A stretch of DNA of 64,000 bases. It comes from Paenibacillus sp. FSL R10-2782. Lineage in GTDB: Bacteria; Bacillota; Bacilli; Paenibacillales; Paenibacillaceae. Below are positions 9,260 through 19,080 of the stretch, piece after piece. The DNA lies in the NCBI RefSeq assembly GCF_038592985.1, contig NZ_CP151951.1, positions 2,719,001 to 2,783,000 of the forward strand, in the 5' to 3' direction. The translations under genes and the position numbers were made by a program. The notes below the pieces were generated by a model that was given only the letters and a program-made list of their open reading frames with translations, searched no databases and was not told the origin of the DNA. Numbering within the stretch: the first letter of the stretch is position 1; every line of letters starts with the position of its first letter.

Positions 9260-11857
9260 TTGGTTCGAGATTTAGTGCTATATGTTATCGTGATATTATT
9301 AATAGTTTTGACTTTTCAGCCATCTATTACATTTGAACGCCCCAATCTGATTTCTCAGCTCATTAGGCAGACGATCACGCGTGTTTTTTATGGAGTGGCC
9401 GGAATTCTGTTTTTATATTTTGGTATCAGTGATAGAGCAAGGATGACTTTTGTGTTGGAGCTAGGGATTGGTTTGATGTTCATCGCTTTGTTTGTACGCG
9501 TTTGGAACGTTAAATATACATATGAACAACGTTTGCTGGGCCAAAACCGTGACCTCCTAAATGTGCTTCGGGTTCAACCTGGTTTTACCTTCAGGCTGGA
9601 GAAAAGCGGCGACGAATTTTATTATACACTGCTCGAAGGTGGCTTGCTGGAGCTCATGGGTCTGAATATGCAGGTCAGCTATAATCGAAGGGAGCATGTG
9701 GAGAAACTAGGGGACATTTTTGAGTTATCCTCTGAAACTCTGGAGCAGCTTTGTGAATATTACAAACAGGCATGGTTCGGTGACCGGACGGTATTTGAGC
9801 TGGAGTTTTGGGAGTACTCGGCTTTAATTACCTTACATCCGGTCAGGGAGGATGGGATCACCAAGCATGTCATCGGTCATGTAATGGATATTACGGAGTA
9901 TAAAGCTTCCGAGCAGAAAAGAAAGAAGATAGACGAGGCTAACCATGCAAAAAGCGTTTTTTTGGCTCATATGAGCCACGAAATTCGCACGCCGCTAAAT
10001 GGGATCATCGGTCTGTCCAAGTTGTTGAACAAGACAGAATTGACTGCTGTCCAAAAAGACTACCTTGACAAGCTGCTCGCCTCCTCACGAACCCTCTCAT
10101 CCATGCTCAATAACGTACTGGACTTTTCCAAAATGGAAGCAGGCAGTTTGGAACTGGAAAGGCTGGAGTTTGAGCCGGAGAAGATGCTTCGGCATCTTGC
10201 AGATACGGTGAGTACTTTGCTGGAACACAAAGAAATAGAGATCATTTTTATAACGGACCCCAAATTACCCAAAAGTGTTAAAGGTGATCCATTGCGGATG
10301 GAACAGGTGCTTTTAAACCTTCTGACTAATGCCGTCAAATTTACGGATCAGGGACATGTGTTGTTAGAGGTGAACATGCTAAGCCAGCAGACCGGACGGG
10401 TAGCGTTGTCCTTTATGGTGGAGGATACAGGCATAGGTATTTCCGAGGTGGGTGTGAACAAGCTGTTTGTCCCTTTTACCCAAGCGGATACATCAACCAG
10501 CCGCCGATATGGGGGCTCCGGGCTGGGTTTGGCCATTAGCAAGCATTTGGCTGAAGCCATGGGCGGGAATGTAGAGGTTGAAAGCCGATTGGGGGAATAC
10601 AGTCGGTTTTACTTTAATGTTGAACTGGATATCGGGGATCTACATCCGGCAGGCACACAGATAGAAAAACAAATAAACGGCAAAGCCTTAATTGTTGTAC
10701 GGCATGAGCTGTTGAGATATAGTCTGAACGAATTACTGCAAGGCACAGGATTAGAAACCTACAACATTTCTTCCTATCAGGAATGTGTGGAGGCTTTTGA
10801 AAATGGTGAGCATTTTGATTTAGTTATGGTCGACATGAGCATGGGTGGCTTTCGGGAACTGGGGACCCGGAGACAGTGGCTTCAATTGCTGGATAGACAG
10901 ATGACTCAGGTCATTGGACTTACAACAGTGTACCAGATGGAAGGGATGGCGACTGGGGAGGAGGATAGCAGGGTGGATGCCTTTTTGTCCAAGCCCGTAA
11001 CTCAGAACGCTCTATTGGAGTCTATCCGATGGTTGCTGGAAAAGGAAAAGGCAGTTTCTGTAGATGTTAATACTCTGGATACATATACGATGATGAGTCC
11101 TCGTTATAAAGGAGAGACTACAGCGCAGAAGTATCAAATTCTCATAGCAGAGGACAATGAGATTAACCAGGTGGTGATTACCGAGTTCCTGGAAGAACGA
11201 GGTTTTGAAGTAACTATGGCTGCAAATGGAAGAGAGCTGCTAGAGTCACTGGAGCTGCGTTCATGGGATATGGTAATGCTTGATCTGCATATGCCAGAGA
11301 TGGATGGTTTTGAGACGGCCAGACATATTCGCAGAAACAAAGCTTTTAACAGACTTCCAATTATCGCCTTTACGGCCGATGCTGCGCAGCATGAACAGGA
11401 GGTTTGCCTTCGTTCAGGCATTAATGCTGTGCTGCTCAAGCCTGTCCATGAACTGAATGCTGTAAGAGTGTTAAACAACTGGATTCATTTAGCATGGCTG
11501 CAAGAATTACATGGTGTTCACGCGGAGCAGGCGATAGCCGGTATGGATGGAAAGGTATATATTTTCCAATTTGCCCTTTACAAATGGATTCAGGAATACC
11601 AGCATCTCGATAAAAGATTGACGAGGAAAATGGACAACGGACAGTTATCTGCCGCTCTCCGATTAATCCACTCGCTTAAGGGAGGAGCAGGAAACCTCTT
11701 TGCGTCTGGGCTGCTGGCAAAGGTCATAGAGCTGGAAAAGGGATTGAAGCGTAGCCATGAAACCTCAGCGGGGGAGCTGTATCCAGACTGGAGAGAGCAA
11801 TTGAGCTTGGTTCAAAAGGAGATTAACGAAATCAAGTCATCGGTTCCCTGGAGCTGA
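9260..11857 (+). CDS. Hybrid sensor histidine kinase with two receiver domains and a C-terminal HPt domain
   Basis: Multistep phosphorelay protein of 865 residues. Order: two short N-terminal membrane spans (to about residue 75), a PAS-like region, a HisKA domain with phospho-acceptor His240 (SHEIRTPLNG), an HATPase domain (DTGIGI and GGSGLGL boxes), a degenerate receiver that lacks the usual acidic pair but keeps VMVD and the SKP lysine, and a complete receiver with Asp675 (MLDLHMPEMDG). The C-terminal HPt domain carries His804 (IHSLKGGAGN). TTG start after GGAGGGAG. The stop codon is only five bases from the stop of the convergent OmpR-type regulator, which may be its output partner, although HPt-type kinases often use other regulators. 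No signal can be inferred. Confidence 0.92.
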   Translation: MVRDLVLYVIVILLIVLTFQPSITFERPNLISQLIRQTITRVFYGVAGILFLYFGISDRARMTFVLELGIGLMFIALFVRVWNVKYTYEQRLLGQNRDLLNVLRVQPGFTFRLEKSGDEFYYTLLEGGLLELMGLNMQVSYNRREHVEKLGDIFELSSETLEQLCEYYKQAWFGDRTVFELEFWEYSALITLHPVREDGITKHVIGHVMDITEYKASEQKRKKIDEANHAKSVFLAHMSHEIRTPLNGIIGLSKLLNKTELTAVQKDYLDKLLASSRTLSSMLNNVLDFSKMEAGSLELERLEFEPEKMLRHLADTVSTLLEHKEIEIIFITDPKLPKSVKGDPLRMEQVLLNLLTNAVKFTDQGHVLLEVNMLSQQTGRVALSFMVEDTGIGISEVGVNKLFVPFTQADTSTSRRYGGSGLGLAISKHLAEAMGGNVEVESRLGEYSRFYFNVELDIGDLHPAGTQIEKQINGKALIVVRHELLRYSLNELLQGTGLETYNISSYQECVEAFENGEHFDLVMVDMSMGGFRELGTRRQWLQLLDRQMTQVIGLTTVYQMEGMATGEEDSRVDAFLSKPVTQNALLESIRWLLEKEKAVSVDVNTLDTYTMMSPRYKGETTAQKYQILIAEDNEINQVVITEFLEERGFEVTMAANGRELLESLELRSWDMVMLDLHMPEMDGFETARHIRRNKAFNRLPIIAFTADAAQHEQEVCLRSGINAVLLKPVHELNAVRVLNNWIHLAWLQELHGVHAEQAIAGMDGKVYIFQFALYKWIQEYQHLDKRLTRKMDNGQLSAALRLIHSLKGGAGNLFASGLLAKVIELEKGLKRSHETSAGELYPDWREQLSLVQKEINEIKSSVPWS

Positions 11858-11862
11858 TCGTG

Positions 11863-12555
11863 CTACTGCATAAATTTATAACCAATTCCCCAGATGGTCC
11901 TGATCAATTTTGGCTTTTTAGGGTCTTTTTCGATTTTCCTGCGCAAATGGTTGATATGTACGTCTACAGCCCTCTCATTAATAAAGGAGTCTGTTCCACG
12001 GAGAGCCTGAATCAAGGCATATCGGCTGAATACAATTCCCCGGTTCAAATAAAAAAGCTTCATAAGCTCAAATTCCGAAAATGTCATCTCCACAAGCTGC
12101 CCATCAACGGTAATCATTCTTCGCGCCAGATCCAAAACAATGTCTGTTTCAGGCGTGGCCTCAGGAGCAAGGCCTCTTGCCTGTAACCGTGTAATTTCAA
12201 TACGACGGAAAAGAGCCTCGATTCGTGCCTTTAGCTCCTGCATACTAAAAGGTTTGCAAATGTAATCGTCTGCTCCCAGCGTAAGTGTACGAATGCGCTC
12301 TGAGATATCATTTTCTGAAGAAACCACGATGATTGGCACATCCGTATGCTTGCGTATCAGTGGGCAGGGATTGACACCGTCCAAATCTGGAAGCAGCAGA
12401 TCTAGCAAAATAATATCAGGCTGCACCATACCCAGCCGGGCAATTCCCTCAGCCGCTTGTTCAACCCGGGTAACGTTGTAGCCTTCTCCAGTCAAATACA
12501 AGGAAAGGGTATCTCCCAGCATATTGTCATCTTCAATAATCAAAACATTAGACAT
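11863..12555 (-). CDS. OmpR/PhoB-family response regulator
   Basis: DNA-binding two-component regulator of 230 residues. The receiver domain has the acidic pair ED/D at residues 8-10, phospho-acceptor Asp52 (ILLDLLLPD) and the conserved lysine (ICKPF). A winged-helix domain with the RAVDVHINHLRRKI recognition region and WGIGYKF end completes it. It is tail to tail with the hybrid kinase with almost no spacer and no terminator between, so read-through antisense RNA is likely. A promoter is visible upstream on the same strand (12648-12676). Partnership with the kinase is inference from position. Confidence 0.9.
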   Translation of the reverse strand: MSNVLIIEDDNMLGDTLSLYLTGEGYNVTRVEQAAEGIARLGMVQPDIILLDLLLPDLDGVNPCPLIRKHTDVPIIVVSSENDISERIRTLTLGADDYICKPFSMQELKARIEALFRRIEITRLQARGLAPEATPETDIVLDLARRMITVDGQLVEMTFSEFELMKLFYLNRGIVFSRYALIQALRGTDSFINERAVDVHINHLRRKIEKDPKKPKLIRTIWGIGYKFMQ

Positions 12556-12647
12556 GATGATATTTCCCTTATCTTTCTATCGAATTCGAGCCAAATGGTT
12601 AAGATAGTTTCAATGCATACAACAAGTTTTTGTCAGGTTCTTTTGAT

Positions 12648-12677
12648 AGAGTAACCGCCTTTGGACAGTCTGTCAAA
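12648..12677 (-). promoter_or_regulatory. Promoter of the OmpR-type regulator, overlapped by a palindrome
   Basis: On the minus strand TTGACA (12676-12671) and TACTCT (12653-12648) are separated by 17 bp, placing the start about 85 nt before the regulator gene. The -35 box lies inside the palindrome TTTGGACAGTCTGTCAAA (about 12660-12677; arms GACAG/CTGTC), a possible operator, perhaps for autoregulation. No gene was recognised between 12556 and 13152. Confidence 0.6.
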
Positions 12678-12860
12678 AGATCAGGGGATCGGAGCAAATC
12701 AAAAGCCGAGCAGAACGAATTTATATCTTTTTGATATGGATATGCTCTATTTCTGAGATTTTTAGTTCTATTCCGACATTTTTCGTGGAGAATTAACAAA
12801 ATGCATCAAGCCTCCGACACTCAATTACAAAAATTTAACAAAACATATCAGAAACATGCA

Positions 12861-12888
12861 TTGACTTCAAAAAAAGTTATGGTATTTT
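12861..12888 (+). promoter_or_regulatory. Promoter of the class III aminotransferase gene
   Basis: TTGACT (12861-12866), 16-bp spacer, TATTTT (12883-12888) with an extended TGG before the -10. Transcription from here gives a leader of about 255 nt (12895-13152). No aptamer or terminator could be recognised in that leader. Confidence 0.6.
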
Positions 12889-13152
12889 ATTACATAGGAG
12901 TGACATACACTGATAGGCCCCTTAGAAAACCCCACCATTTAATCTTCTAGAATTTAATTCACGCTCCATAGACTATTCAGCATTTATTTATTCGTACTCT
13001 AATCGTTCCCGTGATCGTACTCATGATTCTTTGGTGTGGCTACCCCATCGAGATTCAGGCTGTCTTCTTATTTTAGCTTACATATTTACACTTTTTTGCT
13101 TTCCATGCTTGTATTTTTTCCAAATCAGGTCTAGCGGGAGGACGAGAAATTA

Positions 13153-14415
13153 ATGAACACATTCGAAGCACTGGAGTCCAATGTAAGATCCTATTGCAGA
13201 AGCTTTCCGGTTGTTTTCAACAAAGCGAAAAACGATGTGCTGTACACGGAGGCAGGAGAGGCATATATCGACTTTTTTGCCGGAGCAGGTGCCTTGAACT
13301 ACGGGCATAACAACGATTTTATGAAAAATCGGATTTTGGATTACTTGACCTCTGATCGGATCATGCACGGTCTGGATATGTACACAACGGCGAAACAGGA
13401 GTTTATTGAGTCTTTCTCCGAGCATATTCTCCAGCCCAAGGACTTGAATTATAAGCTGCAATTTTGCGGACCAACGGGAACCAATGCGGTAGAGGCAGCG
13501 CTGAAGCTTGCACGCAAAGTCAAAAAAAGAAATGGGATTTTTGCTTTTATGGGCGCATTTCATGGCATGTCTCTAGGAAGTTTGTCCGTTACCAGTAACA
13601 ACTCCATGAGAGAGAGTGCCGGTGTATCCCTAAATAACGTTACCTTCATCCCCTTTAACAGTACGTTTAACGGCTTGGATACCATTTTGTATATGGAGCA
13701 GCTTTTAACAGATACCCATTCCGGGGTGGAAAAGCCAGCGGCCATCATTCTGGAAACGGTACAGGCTGAAGGTGGTATTAACATTGCCGATACTGAATGG
13801 CTGCGTGACTTGAGACAACTGTGCGATGATCATGATATTTTGCTGATTGTTGACGATATTCAGGTCGGCTGCGGCCGGGTCGGTTCGTTCTTCTCGTTTG
13901 AGCGCGCGGGTATCGTTCCTGATATGGTCGTTTTGTCCAAGTCGATCAGTGGTTATGGTTTGCCGATGTCTCTACTGCTGCTCAAGCCGGAGCTGGATAT
14001 TTGGAGCCCTGGTGAGCACAATGGTACCTTCCGGGGGAACCAGCTTGCTTTTGTCGCCGCCAAGGCTGCGCTGGAGTTCAGGGATACGGTGGGGCTGGAA
14101 GCACAGGTAAAAGAGAAAGAAGCTTTTGTTAAGCAATTTTTGTATGAACATATTCAAACGATTGATCCTCTCATTGACATTCGCGGCTTGGGACTGATCT
14201 GGGGCATTGATGTGTCCCCTCTGGGAGAAACCTTTGCCAAAGAAGTAGCTGCTCTTTGCTTTAGCAGAGGCCTCATTATTGAACGAGCCGGACGTAACGA
14301 TACGGTGATTAAAATCATGCCTGCGCTAACGATCAGCTTGGAAAACCTGCGTGAAGGCTGCAACATCATTAAAGAAAGCATGGTTCAGGTGTCCAGCACA
14401 CTGGTTACTTTGTAA
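13153..14415 (+). CDS. Class III aminotransferase, diaminobutyrate-2-oxoglutarate transaminase (EctB) type
   Basis: PLP enzyme that most likely converts aspartate semialdehyde to L-2,4-diaminobutyrate with glutamate as amino donor. Family marks are the FCGPTGTNAVEAALKLARK phosphate-binding loop (about residues 97-115), GAFHGMSLGSLS, the LIVDDIQVGCGRVGSF segment and the catalytic lysine in VVLSKSISGYG (about residue 262). Length 420 equals EctB. It is monocistronic, with no ectA or ectC beside it, so it is not an ectoine operon. In P. polymyxa relatives an unlinked enzyme of this type supplies diaminobutyrate for polymyxin-type peptides; that role here is inference. GGAGG precedes the ATG. Confidence 0.85.
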   Translation: MNTFEALESNVRSYCRSFPVVFNKAKNDVLYTEAGEAYIDFFAGAGALNYGHNNDFMKNRILDYLTSDRIMHGLDMYTTAKQEFIESFSEHILQPKDLNYKLQFCGPTGTNAVEAALKLARKVKKRNGIFAFMGAFHGMSLGSLSVTSNNSMRESAGVSLNNVTFIPFNSTFNGLDTILYMEQLLTDTHSGVEKPAAIILETVQAEGGINIADTEWLRDLRQLCDDHDILLIVDDIQVGCGRVGSFFSFERAGIVPDMVVLSKSISGYGLPMSLLLLKPELDIWSPGEHNGTFRGNQLAFVAAKAALEFRDTVGLEAQVKEKEAFVKQFLYEHIQTIDPLIDIRGLGLIWGIDVSPLGETFAKEVAALCFSRGLIIERAGRNDTVIKIMPALTISLENLREGCNIIKESMVQVSSTLVTL

Positions 14416-14427
14416 TCTTCCAAAATC

Positions 14428-14499
14428 AAAAATCCCCTTGGTCGGTGACTGCCACGTTCTGCTTCACAGCAAGCGGCAGCTCCAAGCAAGGGGATTTTT
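14428..14499. terminator. Bidirectional terminator between convergent genes
   Basis: A perfect 13-bp stem AAAAATCCCCTTG (14428-14440) / CAAGGGGATTTTT (14487-14499) gives a T-run on both strands, so it can end the aminotransferase transcript and the convergent oxidoreductase transcript. The 46-nt loop contains a further GACTGCC/GGCAG stem. Confidence 0.85.
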
Positions 14500-14516
14500 G
14501 CAAAATCCTCATTCAA

Positions 14517-15035
14517 TTAAGAAGTAACGGTTTGCGCATATTTTTGCGCGGATTGCTCCAACTGCTCATCGGTCAGTACAGAAGCACCATATTGTACAAA
14601 ATAAGGAAGCAACCTGGTGCCAACCATATGGCCTGTAGCTTCCAGAGGTCTCAACAACTCTTCAATCGTATATCTGTTCCCTCCGTTATGTTGATAGTTT
14701 TCCTCAACGCTGCCAGCAGACAAGGCGATCAACAACTCTTTACCCTCCAATTTGCCACCTTCGCTTCCAAAAGCCCAACCGTAAGTCAGAACCTCATCTT
14801 CCCATTTTTTCAGCAGGGAAGGGGTGCTATACCAGTAAAAAGGGAACTGCAGTACAATGCGGTCATGCTGCTCCAGCAGTTCCTGCTCTTGAGCTACATT
14901 GATTTTCTCATCAGGGTATACTTCATACAGGTTGTGAATAGTCACGCCGGATTGCTTCTTGAGCTCTTGCACCCATCTTTTGTTAATACGGGACTCCGCA
15001 AGATTAGGATGGACAACAATAACGAGTGTTGACAT
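14517..15035 (-). CDS. NAD(P)H oxidoreductase, flavodoxin-fold quinone reductase family
   Basis: Soluble FMN/FAD enzyme of the KefF/YwrO/MdaB family, which reduces quinones or similar acceptors with two electrons. The N-terminal strand MSTLVIVVHPNLAESRIN is the flavin phosphate-binding region. IVLQFPFYWYSTPSLLKKWED is the family's central signature, and YGWAFGSEGGKLEGK follows. The second ATG is chosen because AAAGGAGATG lies nine bases upstream of it and abuts the earlier ATG at 15047. Single gene, about 173 residues, convergent with the aminotransferase. The physiological acceptor is unknown. Confidence 0.88.
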   Translation of the reverse strand: MSTLVIVVHPNLAESRINKRWVQELKKQSGVTIHNLYEVYPDEKINVAQEQELLEQHDRIVLQFPFYWYSTPSLLKKWEDEVLTYGWAFGSEGGKLEGKELLIALSAGSVEENYQHNGGNRYTIEELLRPLEATGHMVGTRLLPYFVQYGASVLTDEQLEQSAQKYAQTVTS

Positions 15036-15151
15036 GGCGAAAAACATCTCCTTTAACTTAGTTTATGTAAGTAAATTACCAATACACATGTAACCATTTT
15101 AGTTTCAACTAATAAGATTGTCAACTCCTTAAATTTTTAAGCTCTGCATAC

Positions 15152-15182
15152 AAAAAAACTCCGGCAAGCTTATGCAGGAGTC
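15152..15182 (-). terminator. Terminator of the diguanylate cyclase gene
   Basis: On the minus strand ACTCC-TGCA/…-GGAGT closes a short two-part stem followed by TTTTTTT. Confidence 0.7.
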
Positions 15183-15205
15183 TCATCAAATGAAATATTT
15201 TTACT

Positions 15206-16327
15206 TCAAGCGATATGGTTAAGCTCAGCAACAATTTTATTTTTTCCAGAACGCTTGGCTTTATACAGATAGTCATCTGCTCCCTGGAAGAATGTATCTT
15301 TGTTCATTTCTTCCGAATAGCTTTTTAATCCGATGCTTACGGTCACAGAAACTATTTGCAATTTCTCTTCAAAGGTCATTTTCTCTACTTCACGCCGGAT
15401 GTTCTCGACAATCTGATAAGCTTCCTCAAAAGTATGCTCGAACATCAGAATAGCAAATTCCTCACCGCCATATCGGGCTGCAATGTCATTGGTTGTAATC
15501 TGTTCCATAATGATTTGCGAGATGCTCTCCAAAATTTTATCTCCAAACTGGTGTCCGTATGTGTCATTAATTTTCTTGAAATTATCAATATCTACTACCG
15601 CTAAATGGATGATGGCACCTTGCTTGGCATATTCGAGCGCTTTCTCATAAAAAGTTTGGAACGATAAATGATTGTAAAGCTTTGTTAGTCCATCGGTCAT
15701 TGACATTTTGCTTATAATCGCGTTGCTGATCATAAGTTCCTGCTGGGCGTGCTGTGTTTTATACAAATCTAGTAGCAGATCACGACCGCTGGCCTGAATG
15801 ATAAGTGCAATAAAGGTGGACATAATCAAAAATGTCGGAATGGATACAATGTCAAAATCCGACAAGTAGGTACGGAACGAGCCGTCAATGGCCAGTAAGG
15901 AGAAAAAGACTCCAATTTGTAAGACAAAGGAAAGCCATATCAGCCGACGATTGAAAAACAGGATGGATGAGAAAATAGGCAACAAACACAATGCTGTAAT
16001 AATCCTGATATCATAGTTTAAACGAATAATCATCCAGCAAATAACTGTACTTGCCATAAACAGGATTACGAAAGAAAACCTGTAGCATTTGTGATGAGCC
16101 AGTTCTGCAAGTAAGTTGGAGCAGCACATGATTAGCGTGGGAACAATAAGGGTTCCAACGTAAAATTCATAAGGTGTAGCAGAATAATCGAGAAATAAAT
16201 AACTGCCTAGCTGGACAATAAAATGTACTGCTATAATCATCCAGTAAAGCAATAGCATCTTGCGTACCCAGCGACCTTGCTTTGTATTATAATCCAATGT
16301 TTGAGTATCCCGTATTGTTCTATTCAT
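15206..16327 (-). CDS. Membrane diguanylate cyclase (GGDEF domain)
   Basis: Makes cyclic di-GMP from two GTP. About six membrane segments fill residues 25-190, a short coiled linker follows, and the GGDEF domain occupies about 205-370. The active site reads RYGGEEFAIL, and the metal/GTP-binding DIDNFKKINDTYGHQFGD segment is complete, so the enzyme should be active. The RxxD product-inhibition site expected five residues before GGEEF is replaced by TTND, so this cyclase should lack classical feedback inhibition. No EAL domain. Monocistronic with its own terminator. The input sensed by the membrane part is unknown. Confidence 0.92.
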   Translation of the reverse strand: MNRTIRDTQTLDYNTKQGRWVRKMLLLYWMIIAVHFIVQLGSYLFLDYSATPYEFYVGTLIVPTLIMCCSNLLAELAHHKCYRFSFVILFMASTVICWMIIRLNYDIRIITALCLLPIFSSILFFNRRLIWLSFVLQIGVFFSLLAIDGSFRTYLSDFDIVSIPTFLIMSTFIALIIQASGRDLLLDLYKTQHAQQELMISNAIISKMSMTDGLTKLYNHLSFQTFYEKALEYAKQGAIIHLAVVDIDNFKKINDTYGHQFGDKILESISQIIMEQITTNDIAARYGGEEFAILMFEHTFEEAYQIVENIRREVEKMTFEEKLQIVSVTVSIGLKSYSEEMNKDTFFQGADDYLYKAKRSGKNKIVAELNHIA

Positions 16328-16421
16328 GATGTCACCACACTTAATGTATCTTTAGCCATTCTCGTATTATAAGATACTATGTGATGAAGTTGAAGATAAA
16401 TTTTTAGAGGGTGAGCACTTG

Positions 16422-18857
16422 TCAGCCCAGCAACACGTGTACCTGATGGATTGCACCATCTCCTACAATCGGCAGAACATTGTCCGGGAGAGGGGTACCA
16501 TTTAGTGTGACTGTTGCCACACCCTTGGATATATGTTGTGGATTCGTGATTTGGATCACGTAGGTATCGCCACGGAAGACACGAGTGATTGTAAATTCAT
16601 CCCAAGCTTTAGGAATGCACGGATCAATGCGCAGACCATCCCATTCCGGCTGGATACCGAGAATAGATTGGGTAATGGCAATAAAGTTCCATGCCGCTGT
16701 GCCAGTCAGCCAGGAATTTTTGGCTTCGCCTTCACGAACGGCATCCTTGCCTGCAATCATTTGTGCATATACATACGGCTCGGTGCGGTGAATGTCGCTG
16801 ATGTCCTCCAGATACGCTGGAGCAATTTTGCTATACAGCTCAAATGCACGATCCCCACGGCCAATCACGGCCTCCGCCATCATAATCCACGGGTTATTGT
16901 GACAGAAGATGCCCGCATTTTCCTTGTACCCTGGAGGATAAGAGGATATTTCACCCAGATTGATGTAATAGCGGGAATAAGGCGGATTTTGCAGCACAAT
17001 GCCATAGGGGGTCTCCAGCCGATCCCGTGTTGAGTCGAGCGCTTTTTGAGCCAGCCCTTCTTCAACGCCGATTCCCGCCATTACACAAAAACCCTGCGGC
17101 TCAATAAAAATTTGGCCTTCCTCACAAGCCTTGCTGCCGACCTTGTTCCCATAGTGGTCGTAGGCTCGCAGAAACCACTCCCCATCAAAGCCATGCTCTA
17201 ACGTGGCTGCTCGCATCCGATCCACATGGGCTTGCGCCGTGGCTGCTTCCTCATCTAATCCTCTGCGCTTGCACAGCTCGATAAAATCCGGTCCTGTATA
17301 TACGAAGAGTCCGGCGATGAATACCGATTCCGCTGTGCGGCCCTCCAAATTTTGAGTGGTCTGATAGGGCTCATCAGGTGTGGCGGAAAAACAGTTCAGA
17401 TTCAAACAGTCGTTCCAATCTGCCCGGCCAATCAGTGGAAGACCATGCGGGCCAAGATTATTAACCACATGATAAAAGGATCGCTTCAAATGCTCAAACA
17501 GGGTAGCTGTATGCTCTTCATTCCCATCGAAGGGCACCTGTTCGTCTAATATGGCGAAGTCTCCCGTTTCCTTGATATACGCAGCGGTGCCGACGATAAG
17601 CCACAGCGGATCATCGTTGAAACCGCCGCCGACCTCGTGGTTTCCTTTTTTGGTTAAAGGCTGGTATTGATGATAAGCCCCGCCGTTATCAAATTGTGTG
17701 GAGGCAATGTCGATAATTCGTTCCCGCGCCCGCTCCGGTATTTGGTGGACAAAACCAAGCAAATCCTGATTCGAATCCCGAAAACCCATTCCACGTCCGA
17801 TGCCGGATTCGAAATACGAAGCGGAACGCGACATATTGAACGTAACCATACATTGATACGGGTTCCATATATTCACCATCCGGTTCAGCTTATCGTCGTG
17901 GCTCTGAATGGTATACTTGGAGAGCAGATTGTTCCAATAGGCCTGCAGCTCACTTAAGGCTCGTTCAACATCGGCTTCCTCCGCGAATTGAGCAATCATG
18001 GCCTGAGCCTGTTTTTTGTTAATCACACCGGGAGATTCCCATTTTTCATTCTCCGGATTTTCCACATAACCAAGTACAAAGTGAAGACTCGTTTCTTCAC
18101 CTGGCTCCAAGGTTACTTCGATGCAATGCGACCCTACGGGCGACCATCCGCTGGCCACAGAGTTCGAAGCTTGCCCGGCGGTGACGGTTTGCGGCTGATC
18201 CAGCCCGTTGTATAGTCCCAGAAAAGCTTCACGGTCTGTATCGAATCCTGCCAGCTGGCGATTGACTGAGAAGAAAGCATAGTGGTTGCGACGCTCACGA
18301 TATTCCGTTTTATGATAGATGACGGAGTCCTGTATTTCGACCTCGCCCGTGTTCAGGTTGCGTTGAAAATTGGTCATATCGTCATAGGCGTTCCACAGGC
18401 AAAATTCCACGAAAGAGAAGAGCTTGATCCTTTTAGTCTGTGCAGAAGTGTTCTGAAGCTTGACCTGATGTACTTCGCCATCAAAGGACAGCGGTACAAA
18501 AGCCAACTGCGTGGCCCGAATACCGTTACGTTCACCCATAATTGACGTATAGCCAAGCCCATGTCGGCACTCATACAGATCCAGCTCCCGTTTGACCGGC
18601 ATCCAGCCTGGAGTCCAGTAATCCCCTTCATCATAAATATAAAAATAGCGTCCGCCGTTATCGACAGGAATATTGTTGTATCGGTATCGTGTTAGGCGAC
18701 GTAAGCGCGCATCCCGGTAAAATGCATAGCCGCCGCCTGTATTGGAGATCAGTCCAAAAAATCGTTCGTTGCCTAAATAATTGATCCAGGGATATGGGGT
18801 TTGAGGGGTGTGTATGACATATTCTTGTTTAGCATCATCGAAGAAACCGTACTTCAT
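16422..18857 (-). CDS. Cellobiose phosphorylase, glycoside hydrolase family 94
   Basis: Splits cellobiose with phosphate into alpha-glucose-1-phosphate and glucose in the cytoplasm, saving one ATP. At 811 residues it has the length of characterised cellobiose phosphorylases. The N-terminal [21 protein letters not shown] and the [19 protein letters not shown] region are family marks. [10 protein letters not shown] (about residues 477-486, Asp480 and Asp483) contains the general-acid aspartate motif, and the [12 protein letters not shown] and GTAAWNF motifs lie near the C-terminus. No signal peptide. Single gene, 2.5 kb from the secreted GH48 cellulase whose product, cellobiose, it would use. 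Chitobiose phosphorylase is a less likely alternative because of the N-terminal match. Confidence 0.92.
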   Translation of the reverse strand: MKYGFFDDAKQEYVIHTPQTPYPWINYLGNERFFGLISNTGGGYAFYRDARLRRLTRYRYNNIPVDNGGRYFYIYDEGDYWTPGWMPVKRELDLYECRHGLGYTSIMGERNGIRATQLAFVPLSFDGEVHQVKLQNTSAQTKRIKLFSFVEFCLWNAYDDMTNFQRNLNTGEVEIQDSVIYHKTEYRERRNHYAFFSVNRQLAGFDTDREAFLGLYNGLDQPQTVTAGQASNSVASGWSPVGSHCIEVTLEPGEETSLHFVLGYVENPENEKWESPGVINKKQAQAMIAQFAEEADVERALSELQAYWNNLLSKYTIQSHDDKLNRMVNIWNPYQCMVTFNMSRSASYFESGIGRGMGFRDSNQDLLGFVHQIPERARERIIDIASTQFDNGGAYHQYQPLTKKGNHEVGGGFNDDPLWLIVGTAAYIKETGDFAILDEQVPFDGNEEHTATLFEHLKRSFYHVVNNLGPHGLPLIGRADWNDCLNLNCFSATPDEPYQTTQNLEGRTAESVFIAGLFVYTGPDFIELCKRRGLDEEAATAQAHVDRMRAATLEHGFDGEWFLRAYDHYGNKVGSKACEEGQIFIEPQGFCVMAGIGVEEGLAQKALDSTRDRLETPYGIVLQNPPYSRYYINLGEISSYPPGYKENAGIFCHNNPWIMMAEAVIGRGDRAFELYSKIAPAYLEDISDIHRTEPYVYAQMIAGKDAVREGEAKNSWLTGTAAWNFIAITQSILGIQPEWDGLRIDPCIPKAWDEFTITRVFRGDTYVIQITNPQHISKGVATVTLNGTPLPDNVLPIVGDGAIHQVHVLLG

Positions 18858-19080
18858 GGCGCAGAACTCCTCTCGAATTTACAGAAATAAGGCCAAACAC
18901 ATTATTATATTCAAACATGAAGCTGTTCTTCCTAAAAGAAGCGGTTTCCTGCCTGATGCAAAAGATGCTTGATTTCCCCGACCTTGTTTCTTGAATTTGC
19001 AAAATATTTGAAATGGGTAAATATACCTTTTTATGCTAAAATGAAAGAGTTAGCACTCAGCATGGCAGGAGGTTGTAAGG

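Noticed and set aside
14445..15032. 195-codon plus-strand frame opposite the flavoprotein gene
   Set aside because: The minus-strand frame has flavodoxin-fold motifs and a ribosome binding site; the plus frame starts inside a terminator.
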